Under the pieces are notes generated by a model. That model saw only the letters and a list, made by a program, of their open reading frames with translations, ran no database searches and was not told where the DNA came from. From Saprospiraceae bacterium (GTDB lineage Bacteria; Bacteroidota; Bacteroidia; Chitinophagales; Saprospiraceae), in NCBI GenBank assembly GCA_020628645.1, contig JAHDES010000023.1:25589-89588 (forward strand): a stretch of 64,000 nucleotides of DNA, in the 5' to 3' direction. This document shows, one piece after another, positions 19,495-27,375 of this stretch. Numbering within the stretch: position 1 is the first letter of the stretch; every line of letters starts with the position of its first letter. The translations under genes were made by a program, and so were the position numbers.

Positions 19495-20006
19495 AGCTGT
19501 ATTTGTAATTTTGTTCCTAGATTTCGATTAATGACTTCTGCATAAGCATTCGCCATGACTTGGGGTAATTCATTTACAAATTTTTCTAAGCGTTTTTCAC
19601 TTCTCAGTATGGCAATGTCTACAAAACGAGTGCGTTTATTGGTTTTCGAAAAACGGCGACTGGCTTTAGTGGGTTTATCGCCTTTCATCCATTTATTTAT
19701 GGTTAAAAAAGCGATTGTTTTAGCTTCTTTTTCATCAAAGCCCTTTTGTTTGAAATATCTTTGTAGAAAGTAAATTTGCTTGAACGAAGTTTTAGTTTCA
19801 TCAAACTCATTGAGGATGACTCCATAATCCAATAATTGAATCACGCCTCTAAATGCACCTTGTTCTGCTTTGAAAATGCCTTCTACACTATTGAGTAAAG
19901 CCCCTGTATGGACATGCCCTTGCGCAATTATTTCATTTCGCACTTCTTCCACTAAATGGTCTAAGAGCGTTCGCATACGAGATTCTATGTCTTTGCGAAT
20001 GTTCAA
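19491..20006 (-). CDS. Tail completion protein candidate (HK97 gp10-like)
   Basis: The N-terminus MNIRKDIESRMRTLLDHL followed by HVHTGALLNSVEG (about residues 31-43) and LLDYGVILNEF resembles the HK97 gp10 / tail-completion pattern, in which a helix is followed by a TGxLxxSx motif and a YG turn. The rest is basic and helical (SRRFSKTNKRTRF near residue 115). It overlaps both neighbours by 4 nt within the tail operon. The similarity is by pattern only. Confidence 0.6.
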   Translation of the reverse strand: MNIRKDIESRMRTLLDHLVEEVRNEIIAQGHVHTGALLNSVEGIFKAEQGAFRGVIQLLDYGVILNEFDETKTSFKQIYFLQRYFKQKGFDEKEAKTIAFLTINKWMKGDKPTKASRRFSKTNKRTRFVDIAILRSEKRLEKFVNELPQVMANAYAEVINRNLGTKLQIQL

Positions 20007-20260
20007 TTTCGAGTGATAATTTTGGGTTTAGGAATATGAATTTGTGATACGATTTCTAGTTTCATTCTCAATTTATTTCTTCCGATTTCATAGATGACAC
20101 GTTTACGAACCAATTCGCAGAACAACAATTCTCGATTACTTTTTGCTTCAGAGATTTTATTGAATTCGTGTATCAATTGAGGAAGGGTTAATTTTTCTAC
20201 TTGTTTGGTAAAATCAATTAATTCCTGGTCTTTGATAGTGGGTTCTTTTTGTTGGTTCAT
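20003..20260 (-). CDS. Small tail-module protein (85 aa)
   Basis: A short, charged, helical protein (LIDFTKQVEKLTLPQLIHEFNKISEAKSN split over residues 14-42) in a run of overlapping tail genes: 4 nt overlap downstream and 3 nt gap upstream. No family is recognised. Confidence 0.6.
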   Translation of the reverse strand: MNQQKEPTIKDQELIDFTKQVEKLTLPQLIHEFNKISEAKSNRELLFCELVRKRVIYEIGRNKLRMKLEIVSQIHIPKPKIITRN

Positions 20261-20263
20261 GTT

Positions 20264-21001
20264 TTAGCAGCAATCTTCTTGCATGGGTTTTTCTGTTTGA
20301 CAAAATTGAAAATCAATAGATGAATTTTCTAGTTCCCAACATAATTCGATGATGGCTTGAGTTCCATACAAATCATCAATACCTCCATACCATCCTTGAA
20401 ATTCTAATTCTAGATTGGTACGCTTCATTTTTTGAATAAGACTTGTACAAGATTGGGTTTGATGAACGTCCCATTGTGCTTGTAAACAATCAATTTCATT
20501 TTGGTGAAAATAGTCTTGATAATTCAATCCATCTAATTGATAATTAACGTATTGTAAGCCTTGAAAATATTGTAAAATATTAATAAGCGTTTGAGCAGTA
20601 TCGCGTTCAATTTCTATAATAGTACGATCGCCACAGTAGTTGCATTTCTTATTTTTACATTCCTTTTTGTTTTGATCTAGATACAACAAGCCAAATCTTT
20701 GAGTGATTTTACTGCACTTTCCAAAGACTTCATTGATTGTTTTTTCTAGCGGAAAAACGATCAAAGCAGGATATTCATACATGATTTTTTTAGTCTTACC
20801 CTTGGCTTCATATTTTCGACTATAGAACATACGTTTTTTGACTGTTGAAATAGTCTGGGTAAGATTGGGTGTATTGAGTACTCCAACATCAAACAAGACG
20901 GCAAAGGTCTGAGGTTGCAAACATTTATTCGTTTGAGGAGGATAGCCTTTTACTGCTTTTAGTAAATGGGAATAAAATTGTAAGTCGTTGAATGCTATCA
21001 T
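20264..21001 (-). CDS. Tail-module protein with CxxC motif (245 aa)
   Basis: No family is recognised. Residues about 112-122 contain CKNKKCNYCGDR, a possible zinc or disulfide loop, and the protein ends in EDCC. It starts 8 nt after the frameshifted chaperone reading frame ends. A tail terminator or neck component is possible from its position; nothing in the sequence settles it. Confidence 0.65.
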   Translation of the reverse strand: MIAFNDLQFYSHLLKAVKGYPPQTNKCLQPQTFAVLFDVGVLNTPNLTQTISTVKKRMFYSRKYEAKGKTKKIMYEYPALIVFPLEKTINEVFGKCSKITQRFGLLYLDQNKKECKNKKCNYCGDRTIIEIERDTAQTLINILQYFQGLQYVNYQLDGLNYQDYFHQNEIDCLQAQWDVHQTQSCTSLIQKMKRTNLELEFQGWYGGIDDLYGTQAIIELCWELENSSIDFQFCQTEKPMQEDCC

Positions 21002-21008
21002 ACTTTTT

Positions 21009-21212
21009 TTAAGTTAAAACATTATCTCCAGCAAGAACTTCAAGTGCAATTTTGGTATTTGCTTTTTCGACGGCTGCCAGAGGTGTCTTTCCTTCAAATA
21101 CTTTTAGTTTTAGGAGGCGTTGTTTGATAAATGCGGCTCCAATTTTTGACCAAGTTTCCTGGCTTCGTTGTCGGGCTTGGTCCATGGCTTGAGATTCTTC
21201 TTTGCTTTTGGG
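21009..21212 (-). CDS. -1 frameshift extension of the chaperone-like gene
   Basis: This reading frame overlaps the last third-of-a-hundred codons of the 286-aa gene in the -1 frame and runs 68 codons past the shift, ending in ALEVLAGDNVLT at 21009. It has no convincing start of its own at this point. It is most simply read as the C-terminal extension made by -1 frameshifting at 21206-21212, giving a G/GT-type pair as in lambda-like tail chaperones. A sequencing or natural frameshift mutation is the alternative. Confidence 0.6.
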   Translation of the reverse strand, partial: PKSKEESQAMDQARQRSQETWSKIGAAFIKQRLLKLKVFEGKTPLAAVEKANTKIALEVLAGDNVLT

Positions 21213-21970
21213 TTGAGGGGAGTTGAAAAACCAATGAAGGCATCCAAGATTTCGCAAATACCCATCGTACTGTGCAAAAAAAAATCGACATCCAAAGCTG
21301 TTTTAAAATCAATATCTGCAAAAAAGGTAGTGCGTTCAGTGAGCCAGTCATCCAGTCCTTCTTCATTGGTGGGGAGTTCTTCCCATTCTCTCATGGCAAG
21401 GAGGGCTACTTGCTGGACTAATCGAGTATACATCAAAGAACCATCCTTATCTTCATTTTCTTGCTGAGTTTTTCTCAACTGAAGAATTCTAACGTATTGC
21501 TCTACGGTCACTTTATCAAATTGAGTTTGTTGTAAGGCATCTCGATAGACTTTGGGAATGGTAAAGTGTTCCTCCTTATGCTCAAAAGTATAGTTATCTT
21601 CAAAAGTTAAAGCTGGTTGATACGACAAAATGCATTTATACAGATGAATGAAAACGCTCAATAAATCATTTTCACATTTATCAAAATCTAATTCTTTTAA
21701 GGCATTAGTATTGGTGTATTTCAACCAATATTTTCTAAAATCACCAATAGGAAGTCCTCTAGGAGAGATAAAATCTCTACCCAAGCATTCTTTGATGCAA
21801 TTTTCGATGTAGAAAATATTCTTCAATTGAAAACGATCAGAAAGCGCGTTTCCTTGATAGGATTGCTCAAATGCAATCTTTTTTTGAAGTGCGATCAAAA
21901 AATTACAAGCTGCTTCCAAAGATATTTCACTAGCAGTCGTTGGTAAGGATCCAAAATTAGTTTTCAGCAT
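21110..21970 (-). CDS. Tail assembly chaperone-like protein (286 aa)
   Basis: A helical, acidic protein of the tail module; the N-terminus overlaps the upstream gene by 14 nt. Near codon 254 the message carries the canonical slippery heptamer C CCA AAA, followed 23 nt later by a 7-bp stem. Tail assembly chaperones of dsDNA phages are classically expressed as a short form plus a -1 frameshifted long form that bind the tape measure. Here four small genes separate it from the tape measure, which is further than usual. No sequence motif of the family was recognised beyond the frameshift layout. Confidence 0.6.
   Translation of the reverse strand: MLKTNFGSLPTTASEISLEAACNFLIALQKKIAFEQSYQGNALSDRFQLKNIFYIENCIKECLGRDFISPRGLPIGDFRKYWLKYTNTNALKELDFDKCENDLLSVFIHLYKCILSYQPALTFEDNYTFEHKEEHFTIPKVYRDALQQTQFDKVTVEQYVRILQLRKTQQENEDKDGSLMYTRLVQQVALLAMREWEELPTNEEGLDDWLTERTTFFADIDFKTALDVDFFLHSTMGICEILDAFIGFSTPLNPKAKKNLKPWTKPDNEARKLGQKLEPHLSNNAS
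21206..21212 (-). promoter_or_regulatory. Programmed -1 frameshift slippery site
   Basis: On the minus strand the heptamer reads CCCAAAA in the phase C CCA AAA of the 286-aa frame, matching X XXY YYZ. After slippage the codons are CCC AAA AGC and lead into the 21009 frame. GACCAAG (21182-21176) pairs with CTTGGTC (21154-21148), a 7-bp stem with a 21-nt loop that begins 23 nt downstream and may act as stimulator. Confidence 0.65.
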
Positions 21971-22448
21971 TTTGTCGAATAAGCGTTTTCAGTTGTTTAA
22001 TTACACTTTTTGGATTGGAACGATGATGGACTTTGACGTTAAACGTTTTTTTGATGAATTTTCTCAACTGCTCTACATCTTCCTCAAATTCTGCCATAAT
22101 CTGCACATCTGTCATATTCAAATAGTTCTCATAGGATTTCTTGGCAGGAGCAATATCATTGATGTGTATTTTTTTAGGAACAGCATGACGTTTGATCAAG
22201 TCCCGTCGGTCTTTTTTTTTACTAAAATCTACGATTACTTGTGAAGAAGCCCCACTTGTTTGAATATCAATTCTCTTTTGGAGACGCGCTTGTAGATAAT
22301 GATAATCTGCTTCATCAGGATAAATTTGTCTATAAAGACTTTCCAAATTACCAACAATAGCTTTAGCATTGCTTTGAATAGAATGGTCTTTGCCTTTCGT
22401 TTCCTGATTAACTTTCTGAATCGCTATTATGATGTTATCTTTTGCCAT
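21957..22448 (-). CDS. Hypothetical basic tail-module protein (163 aa)
   Basis: No family is recognised. The protein is helical and basic (VDFSKKKDRRDLIKRHAVPKK near its middle) with an acidic helix further on (AEFEEDVEQLRKFIKKTF). It lies second in the late operon, 39 nt after the PAP2-like gene, and overlaps the chaperone-like gene by 14 nt. Confidence 0.65.
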   Translation of the reverse strand: MAKDNIIIAIQKVNQETKGKDHSIQSNAKAIVGNLESLYRQIYPDEADYHYLQARLQKRIDIQTSGASSQVIVDFSKKKDRRDLIKRHAVPKKIHINDIAPAKKSYENYLNMTDVQIMAEFEEDVEQLRKFIKKTFNVKVHHRSNPKSVIKQLKTLIRQNAEN

Positions 22449-22487
22449 TTTCTCTTAGAGGTTTGAATTTTTTTATTGACAGTTGAA

Positions 22488-23228
22488 TTAGGTAGTAAGT
22501 AAACCATCCACTCCGACATTATCCATTGGGTAATGAATGAGGTTGCCACTTCTTGCCATAGCTTCAACCCCTTCAGCGATATCCAAAACACGATCGCAGC
22601 TTTCATCTAAGTGAAATACTTTATTGAGGGTTTTATGGGCTTGCGCAAATTTGGTTTTATGTCCTGCTTTATAACTCCAATGTCCTGGATGAATGTGATT
22701 GGCTACTTTTGTAAGATCCATCCCTTGTTTTAAGGCCCACTCGAGTGGACGTTCGAGTTGATAGTACCATTTTACATCGAATACTTTTTCTAAGGCGGGT
22801 TTTAAATCTTTATAATATTGGTACAAATAACCAATGCCTGAACCATCAATAAAGCCTTTTTTCTTTTTGTGAACTTGTCCTTCTTTGAGACAGTAATGCA
22901 AAGCACGATTAAAGAAATCGGCACACATATCGTCCTTTACAAAAACAACACAATCCATCCAAGAATCGTGACCCATGACCATCTTTACGGCATCGACGAT
23001 TTCATAATCTTCGGGATGCTCTGGCAAATAGTCATGTATAATTTCGAGGGTAGAATTTTCCCAATTGCTCTTCCAAGCATCCTGATTGAGTTGGATAGCG
23101 AGTTGCAATTCTTTATTGAGGTTGGCTTCGCTGGTATCGGGTGCGGGTATGCCGTGTGCGCTGCTAGCTTCGCGTTCTTCAACGGTCATTGCTGGCAATT
23201 GAATTTCATTTGTTTTAGGTGATTGCAT
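22488..23228 (-). CDS. PAP2 / vanadium-haloperoxidase-like phage enzyme
   Basis: The 246-residue product carries the three-part active-site signature of the PAP2 phosphatase / vanadium haloperoxidase superfamily in order and spacing: K153-x6-R160-P161 (KWYYQLERP), HPGH ending at His183 in place of PSGH, and R226-x5-H232-x3-D236 (ARSGNLIHYPMD). No membrane segment is visible, so it would be soluble like haloperoxidases and bacterial acid phosphatases. Deviations are the second motif, which lacks the serine, and alanine in place of the serine before Arg226. It is the first gene behind the late promoter and its ATG directly follows a leader hairpin. Role unknown: a phosphatase acting on lipid or nucleotide, or a structural use of the fold. 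Confidence 0.6.
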   Translation of the reverse strand: MQSPKTNEIQLPAMTVEEREASSAHGIPAPDTSEANLNKELQLAIQLNQDAWKSNWENSTLEIIHDYLPEHPEDYEIVDAVKMVMGHDSWMDCVVFVKDDMCADFFNRALHYCLKEGQVHKKKKGFIDGSGIGYLYQYYKDLKPALEKVFDVKWYYQLERPLEWALKQGMDLTKVANHIHPGHWSYKAGHKTKFAQAHKTLNKVFHLDESCDRVLDIAEGVEAMARSGNLIHYPMDNVGVDGLLTT

Positions 23229-23273
23229 AAAAAAAGCGATTTACAAAATAGGTATTCCTATTCCATAAATCGC
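23229..23273 (-). promoter_or_regulatory. 5' leader hairpin with U tract abutting the start codon
   Basis: GCGATTTA (23236-23243) pairs with TAAATCGC (23266-23273); inside are a 3x3 internal loop and a second stem AATAGG/CCTATT with a TATT loop. On the minus strand the hairpin is followed by a run of seven T directly before the ATG at 23228. Since transcription should start close to 23273, the mRNA would begin with this hairpin. It may be an attenuator, a stability element, or a translation switch. Confidence 0.65.
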
Positions 23274-23278
23274 CGTTA

Positions 23279-23309
23279 CAAATATACATTATTTTTTGGA
23301 TTTGTCAAA
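23279..23309 (-). promoter_or_regulatory. Late-operon promoter, Bacteroidota type
   Basis: Minus-strand TATATTTG (23286-23279) matches the -7 consensus TAnnTTTG, and TTTG (23309-23306) the -33 element, with a 19-nt spacer. It points at the tail module and is the best promoter match in the prophage. Confidence 0.75.
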
Positions 23310-23572
23310 AGGTAAAGTCGCTAGATCAGTAAAAAAAACTAAAAATTTAACAATGCTATATTCTTAAATGAATAGAAGTGCATTCTACTAAGAGGTAGAG
23401 CTTATACATGCAAATTTCCATTTATTTTTTATGGTAAAAAAGCCCATAGGAATTGGTGATAAAAGCACATTAAAAAAGGAAAAATGGTAGATTGAACCTA
23501 TTCTAATCTTTGATAGATGCTATAAACTCCTTTAGCTTCCGCTACTACAAATCCTTTTAAAAATAAGAAATC

Positions 23573-24763
23573 ATGATAGCTCCATTATCTCGACAAAAAA
23601 GAATCTCTCCTAGCACAAATTCTAATCCATCTCTTATACAAAAGAAGGATGATTCCGCTTCATTTTTTAAATCTGAAGGAAATGAAAATAGTTTTTTTTC
23701 TACTCCTACAGCCGCTAATAATAGCGCATCAGCAAGTAGCTGGCCTGAGTCAAAATGTGATTTAGATAGTGTATCCGATAAGGTAAAAAAGAAAAATCTT
23801 GCTTTTTCACCGATTAATAAGATAAGCCGAGGTGACTTAATTTTGTACAGTCCAAAACGCCTCATAAAAAAACATTTTGACGAATATAAATCTTATTTGA
23901 AAGATTGTTGGGACATTGATCTATTTTGGGATGAGTACAATAATACCCCACAATTTGGTTGTGCTAGGGAATTATTAAGATTTGATAGAGGAAATAGAAT
24001 TGAATTAGCTTGGAAAACTACCTTTCCTCCGAAATCCTATCCAACTCGCTCAAGTATCCCCAAAGAAGAACCCCAAAAGGAAACTCCTCAAAAAGATGTA
24101 CCTGAATCTTCAGAGATAAAAATTCCAGAAACGACCACACCCGAATCCTCAAAACCAGACCCTATACCAGAGCATGATCCAGTTCCTCCTGTTCCAGAAA
24201 AAGATCCTTGTGAACCTGATATCAATACCACAACCTTTAATAACTCCAATAGTCAAGTCATTCCTGGGCCTAGTATTCAGTTTAATGCAAGTTTACCATC
24301 CTTAGCAAATCGAGCGGCTGTAGTCGCTGCCATGAGGACAATGCTGAGTGGTGTACAACTAACAGGTACGTATACTGACGTACAAACAAGAAGAAGTACA
24401 AATGCAGAAGGGCGAGCCGTTGTACAACGAATAACGACAACCCGACAGGTAAGAACTATTATAGAAATTGATATTTTTACTGGATTTGTAACAGAAGGTG
24501 CCATGTCCCCAACAGCAGGAACCAACAATATTACTGTTATGCTAGGTCGTTTTAGAAATGTGGGGGGTATATTGATGGGTATGGGTGTACAAGCAAACGA
24601 TTTTCAGCGAGGTCGATTAGGGAATGGGCTTACTGCGGGCGTTATTTGGAATGCTACGGCTGCACAACGGATGGGAAATCCGAATTTGGTACAATTTACA
24701 GTACGAACTAACGTTAATTCTACAAGAGTAACTCGAACCACTACGGATTGTCCGACCGATTAG
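23573..24763 (+). CDS. Modular effector-like moron protein (396 aa)
   Basis: Encoded against the direction of the prophage. Layout: a low-complexity N-terminus of about 60 residues with two double-phenylalanine motifs (SASFFKSE, NSFFSTPTA), a folded segment with SRGDLILYSPKRLIKKHF (about residues 85-155), a proline/glutamate-rich linker (about 160-215), and a C-terminal beta-rich domain of about 180 residues with CD..CPTD at its end. N-termini with QKK...FF...FF are reminiscent of the leader regions of extracellular contractile-injection-system cargo (DUF4157-type) in Bacteroidota; I could not check this. The C-terminal domain is unknown. The next gene starts 3 nt after its stop, suggesting a pair. 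Confidence 0.7.
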   Translation: MIAPLSRQKRISPSTNSNPSLIQKKDDSASFFKSEGNENSFFSTPTAANNSASASSWPESKCDLDSVSDKVKKKNLAFSPINKISRGDLILYSPKRLIKKHFDEYKSYLKDCWDIDLFWDEYNNTPQFGCARELLRFDRGNRIELAWKTTFPPKSYPTRSSIPKEEPQKETPQKDVPESSEIKIPETTTPESSKPDPIPEHDPVPPVPEKDPCEPDINTTTFNNSNSQVIPGPSIQFNASLPSLANRAAVVAAMRTMLSGVQLTGTYTDVQTRRSTNAEGRAVVQRITTTRQVRTIIEIDIFTGFVTEGAMSPTAGTNNITVMLGRFRNVGGILMGMGVQANDFQRGRLGNGLTAGVIWNATAAQRMGNPNLVQFTVRTNVNSTRVTRTTTDCPTD

Positions 24764-24765
24764 TC

Positions 24766-25326
24766 ATGAAAGCTGTTTTATTCTTTTTAGGATTTAGTTT
24801 ATTTACCAATTCTCTTCTTTTGGGGCAAAAGAAGGAATTGGCTGTTGAGTATCAAGTGCTGGATTATTTTATCACTTCTATTATACCAGAACTAGACATT
24901 CCAAAAGAGCAATTATATTTTAATAAACGGCTCTCTTCTACTAGCACAACCTTCCTTGTTTTATATGAATTGGAAAAAGATCCTCACTTTATCCAATTGC
25001 ATGAAGCAGCTCTGGAAAAACAATTGTACAGTAGTGATAAAAAATTAAAAATTAAAAAAAAGTGGCGCGATCTTCCGTATTACCCAAAGAATACAGAAGG
25101 GGATTTTTATAGTAAGAAAAAGAAGTTGGAGCCGGCACATTTAGTCACTTGTAGTCAAACTTTGTATCACGACAATCAATATTATTGTCTTGTCTTCATT
25201 TCTCCTAACTTATATTTTCATCCTGATAAAAAATTCAATTGTTATGTAGTAGTGCTTGATGAGAATTTGAATCCCGTAAACTACTTTCCTTATTATGATC
25301 CGACCCTTAGTGGAAAGCAAGTGTAA
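24766..25326 (+). CDS. Secreted partner of the moron effector (186 aa)
   Basis: The start is placed at the ATG at 24766, which gives a signal peptide (MKAVLFFLGFSLFTNSLLLGQ); the six codons before it overlap the upstream gene. The mature protein is basic, alpha/beta, with no recognised family; it has a lysine-rich patch (KKLKIKKKWRDL) and aromatic repeats in YYCLVFISPNLYFHPDKKF. It is co-transcribed with the 396-aa protein. A periplasmic or outer-membrane immunity or exclusion protein would fit such a pair, but this is inference. Confidence 0.65.
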   Translation: MKAVLFFLGFSLFTNSLLLGQKKELAVEYQVLDYFITSIIPELDIPKEQLYFNKRLSSTSTTFLVLYELEKDPHFIQLHEAALEKQLYSSDKKLKIKKKWRDLPYYPKNTEGDFYSKKKKLEPAHLVTCSQTLYHDNQYYCLVFISPNLYFHPDKKFNCYVVVLDENLNPVNYFPYYDPTLSGKQV

Positions 25327-25443
25327 GGGATGAAAATGCCTTAGTCAGGTAAGTCGAGGGTGGGGTGGGTTTTATGAAGATTTAGCAAATATTAAGACTA
25401 ATCTCTAAATAATATACTTTCCATAATTGCATTTGTAGTACAC

Positions 25444-25478
25444 AAAAAAAGGTCCGCCACCACAAGGTGATGACGGAC
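25444..25478 (-). terminator. Terminator of the replication operon
   Basis: On the minus strand GTCCG (25478-25474) pairs with CGGAC (25456-25452) and CACC with GGTG around a 4-nt loop, followed by a run of seven T (25450-25444). It ends leftward transcription from the replication genes before the rightward moron. The 355-nt gap 25327-25681 otherwise shows only a 15-nt palindrome (CAATGCGCGGCATTG, 25592-25606). Confidence 0.75.
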
Positions 25479-25681
25479 GTACTAACACTACACAAAACTT
25501 CGGATGACAATTATTCTTAGGAATGATTCAAGAATAAATTTACATTCTTCTACTTGTTCTTTTTTCTTTCTACTACGTTGCAAAGCCTCATCAATGCGCG
25601 GCATTGCTTACGTTTTTCGCCTTGTATAAAGGAAAAATTAACTACGCATAAAAACGCAATTTATTTTTGTACCATTCCTTA

Positions 25682-26410
25682 TCAAAGCTGGGGTAAGGGT
25701 TTGCCAAGGAGTTTCGTCCACACGGCTAATTTTCGGGCAATGATTTTGGGGTTATGATCAATGCCCAATCTTTTTTTGAGTGCTGCAGTAGGTGATTCTT
25801 GTTTGATAGAAAGTACCTTCGCTGCAATTTGTTGGGCTAGTTCAAAAATGGCTTGCCCCTCCCCTAGTTCCAATTGCATCATTCCGCGTTTCATGGCAGC
25901 CTGATACCAGAAAAATTTGACTTGCTGCCAATGTTGGAGCTGGTATTTGGCTTGCTCGATCAGCTTGGGAAATTGCTGCTCGAATTCGGCTTTTTGGCGT
26001 TGTTTTCGTGCTTTTTCTTGATGTTGGATGCGTAATTGTTGTTTTATATTGAGGTATTTTGTTATGATAGATTTGCGTTTTTTAGCATAAGCAGCTAATA
26101 CTCGACCTAGATTGGCGGCATTAAATTCTCCGCGATACATTTCTGCTCCTGTGGCTTGCGTTCGTCCTGTATAAAACTGGCGGTATGCCTCGCGCAACTC
26201 ATACACAGAAAGAAAATTAAATTTTTGCATCACCAATTTTACACATTCTTTGTAGGTGAAATCAGGAATCACTTTTGAAGCACCATAGTCTTTTGCAATC
26301 AATGGAAGATTAATCATCAATTGTTTTTTTTGCTCCAAATCCGATAAAAATTGGAGTTGTTTATGATAACCTTCAATTGCAATTTCTACGATTTCATGGG
26401 GTATTTCCAT
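25682..26410 (-). CDS. Hypothetical early protein (242 aa)
   Basis: The ATG at 26410 (MEIPHEIVEIAIEGYH) begins 7 nt after the stop of the DUF1376-type gene and is preferred over a start at 26503 that would overlap it by 86 nt. The protein is helical and strongly basic in the middle (QHQEKARKQRQKAEFEQQF) and C-terminus (IARKLAVWTKLLGK). It follows the replication protein and precedes a terminator. A helicase-loader or other replication partner is possible by position, but I see no P-loop or other motif. Confidence 0.65.
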   Translation of the reverse strand: MEIPHEIVEIAIEGYHKQLQFLSDLEQKKQLMINLPLIAKDYGASKVIPDFTYKECVKLVMQKFNFLSVYELREAYRQFYTGRTQATGAEMYRGEFNAANLGRVLAAYAKKRKSIITKYLNIKQQLRIQHQEKARKQRQKAEFEQQFPKLIEQAKYQLQHWQQVKFFWYQAAMKRGMMQLELGEGQAIFELAQQIAAKVLSIKQESPTAALKKRLGIDHNPKIIARKLAVWTKLLGKPLPQL

Positions 26411-26417
26411 GGCTAAC

Positions 26418-27326
26418 TTAGCGCAGACCTTCCTGAGAGAGTGCTCGCATAACACGCTCGGCTTGTTCGGAACTAACGATATGTTGGGGGTCGTTTTGGT
26501 CATGGTTAAATTTATGTTTTAGTGCATCTAAAAATTGTTGTTTGGCTTGGGGTTGAGCTTCATAGAGTTCTACTTCTTCTAGGTATTTTTCAAAATTTGA
26601 TTTTTTAAACAGCGTTTGTGGTCGTAAATAGCGTTGGTTAGTGGTTCCCATCCATTCCATCGCTTTGAGTTCGATTACTTTTTTTAAATGGGCTGCCGTA
26701 TAATCATTTAAGCGCGCCCTCAATAATTGTTTTGTAGTCGAACTAGTTTGAAATTTTCGATTGACAGTTTGATTTAAAAAATCGACCACTTGATGAATGG
26801 CTTCATTTTCTTTTTCATTTTCATCTTTAGTTTCAATTCCATTTTCAATTTCAATTTCATTTTCTTTATGCTGAAGCATTGCTAAAGCGACCCTTGAAGG
26901 GTCTTTTTCTTCTTTTAAAATCAAATCATACAAAGTCGATTTATCAAAATATTTTTCAAAGATCTGACGTAGTTGCTGCAGTTCTTTTTTGGTTTTTAGG
27001 GCTTTTATTTTCTTCCAAAATGCTCCAATTGTACCATTGAGGCTTTGGGTATTTTTATAATTTTTTCGCTCTTGAATGACCTTTTCCAATTTTACATTCA
27101 CCCAACCCTTATCGCGTCGCTCAAACTTTGCTTCAAGGGTCGCTTCAAGGGTCGCTTTATCGACCCCACTACAAAAAAGCAACACTCGTTTTAAGTCCAA
27201 GGGAATCATCCCATTTTGATGCTGATAAATGAGCAGGTCAATATAACAAGCTCGTTCTTCGGGTAGCATCGTACGTGTACCACTATAGAAGTCATTCGAA
27301 TAAAATAAGAAAGCTGGGTCTTTCAT
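26418..27326 (-). CDS. DUF1376-type phage replication protein
   Basis: Residues 1-90 (MKDPAFLFYSNDFYSGTRTM, PEERACYIDLLIYQHQNGMIP) match the DUF1376/YdaU-type domain found at the N-terminus of phage replication initiators. The C-terminal part (about 175-250: VVDFLNQTVNRKF, TYLRPQTLF-like NQRYLRPQTLFKKSNFEKYL) matches the conserved phage C-terminal domain often called Phg_2220_C. An acidic low-complexity linker of alternating E, N and I lies between them. Such proteins act like DnaT/O proteins in replication start. It is followed 7 nt later by a partner gene. The origin is often inside such genes, but I see no clear iterons. Confidence 0.8.
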   Translation of the reverse strand: MKDPAFLFYSNDFYSGTRTMLPEERACYIDLLIYQHQNGMIPLDLKRVLLFCSGVDKATLEATLEAKFERRDKGWVNVKLEKVIQERKNYKNTQSLNGTIGAFWKKIKALKTKKELQQLRQIFEKYFDKSTLYDLILKEEKDPSRVALAMLQHKENEIEIENGIETKDENEKENEAIHQVVDFLNQTVNRKFQTSSTTKQLLRARLNDYTAAHLKKVIELKAMEWMGTTNQRYLRPQTLFKKSNFEKYLEEVELYEAQPQAKQQFLDALKHKFNHDQNDPQHIVSSEQAERVMRALSQEGLR

Positions 27327-27375
27327 CTACTTATTTTTTAAGTTGCTTCAAGTGTAGTGTAAATCATACTTGAGT

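Noticed and set aside
23557-24528. Leftward ORFs opposite the moron effector
   Set aside because: The rightward 396-codon frame has the modular composition of a protein and a coupled downstream gene; the leftward ones are shadows.
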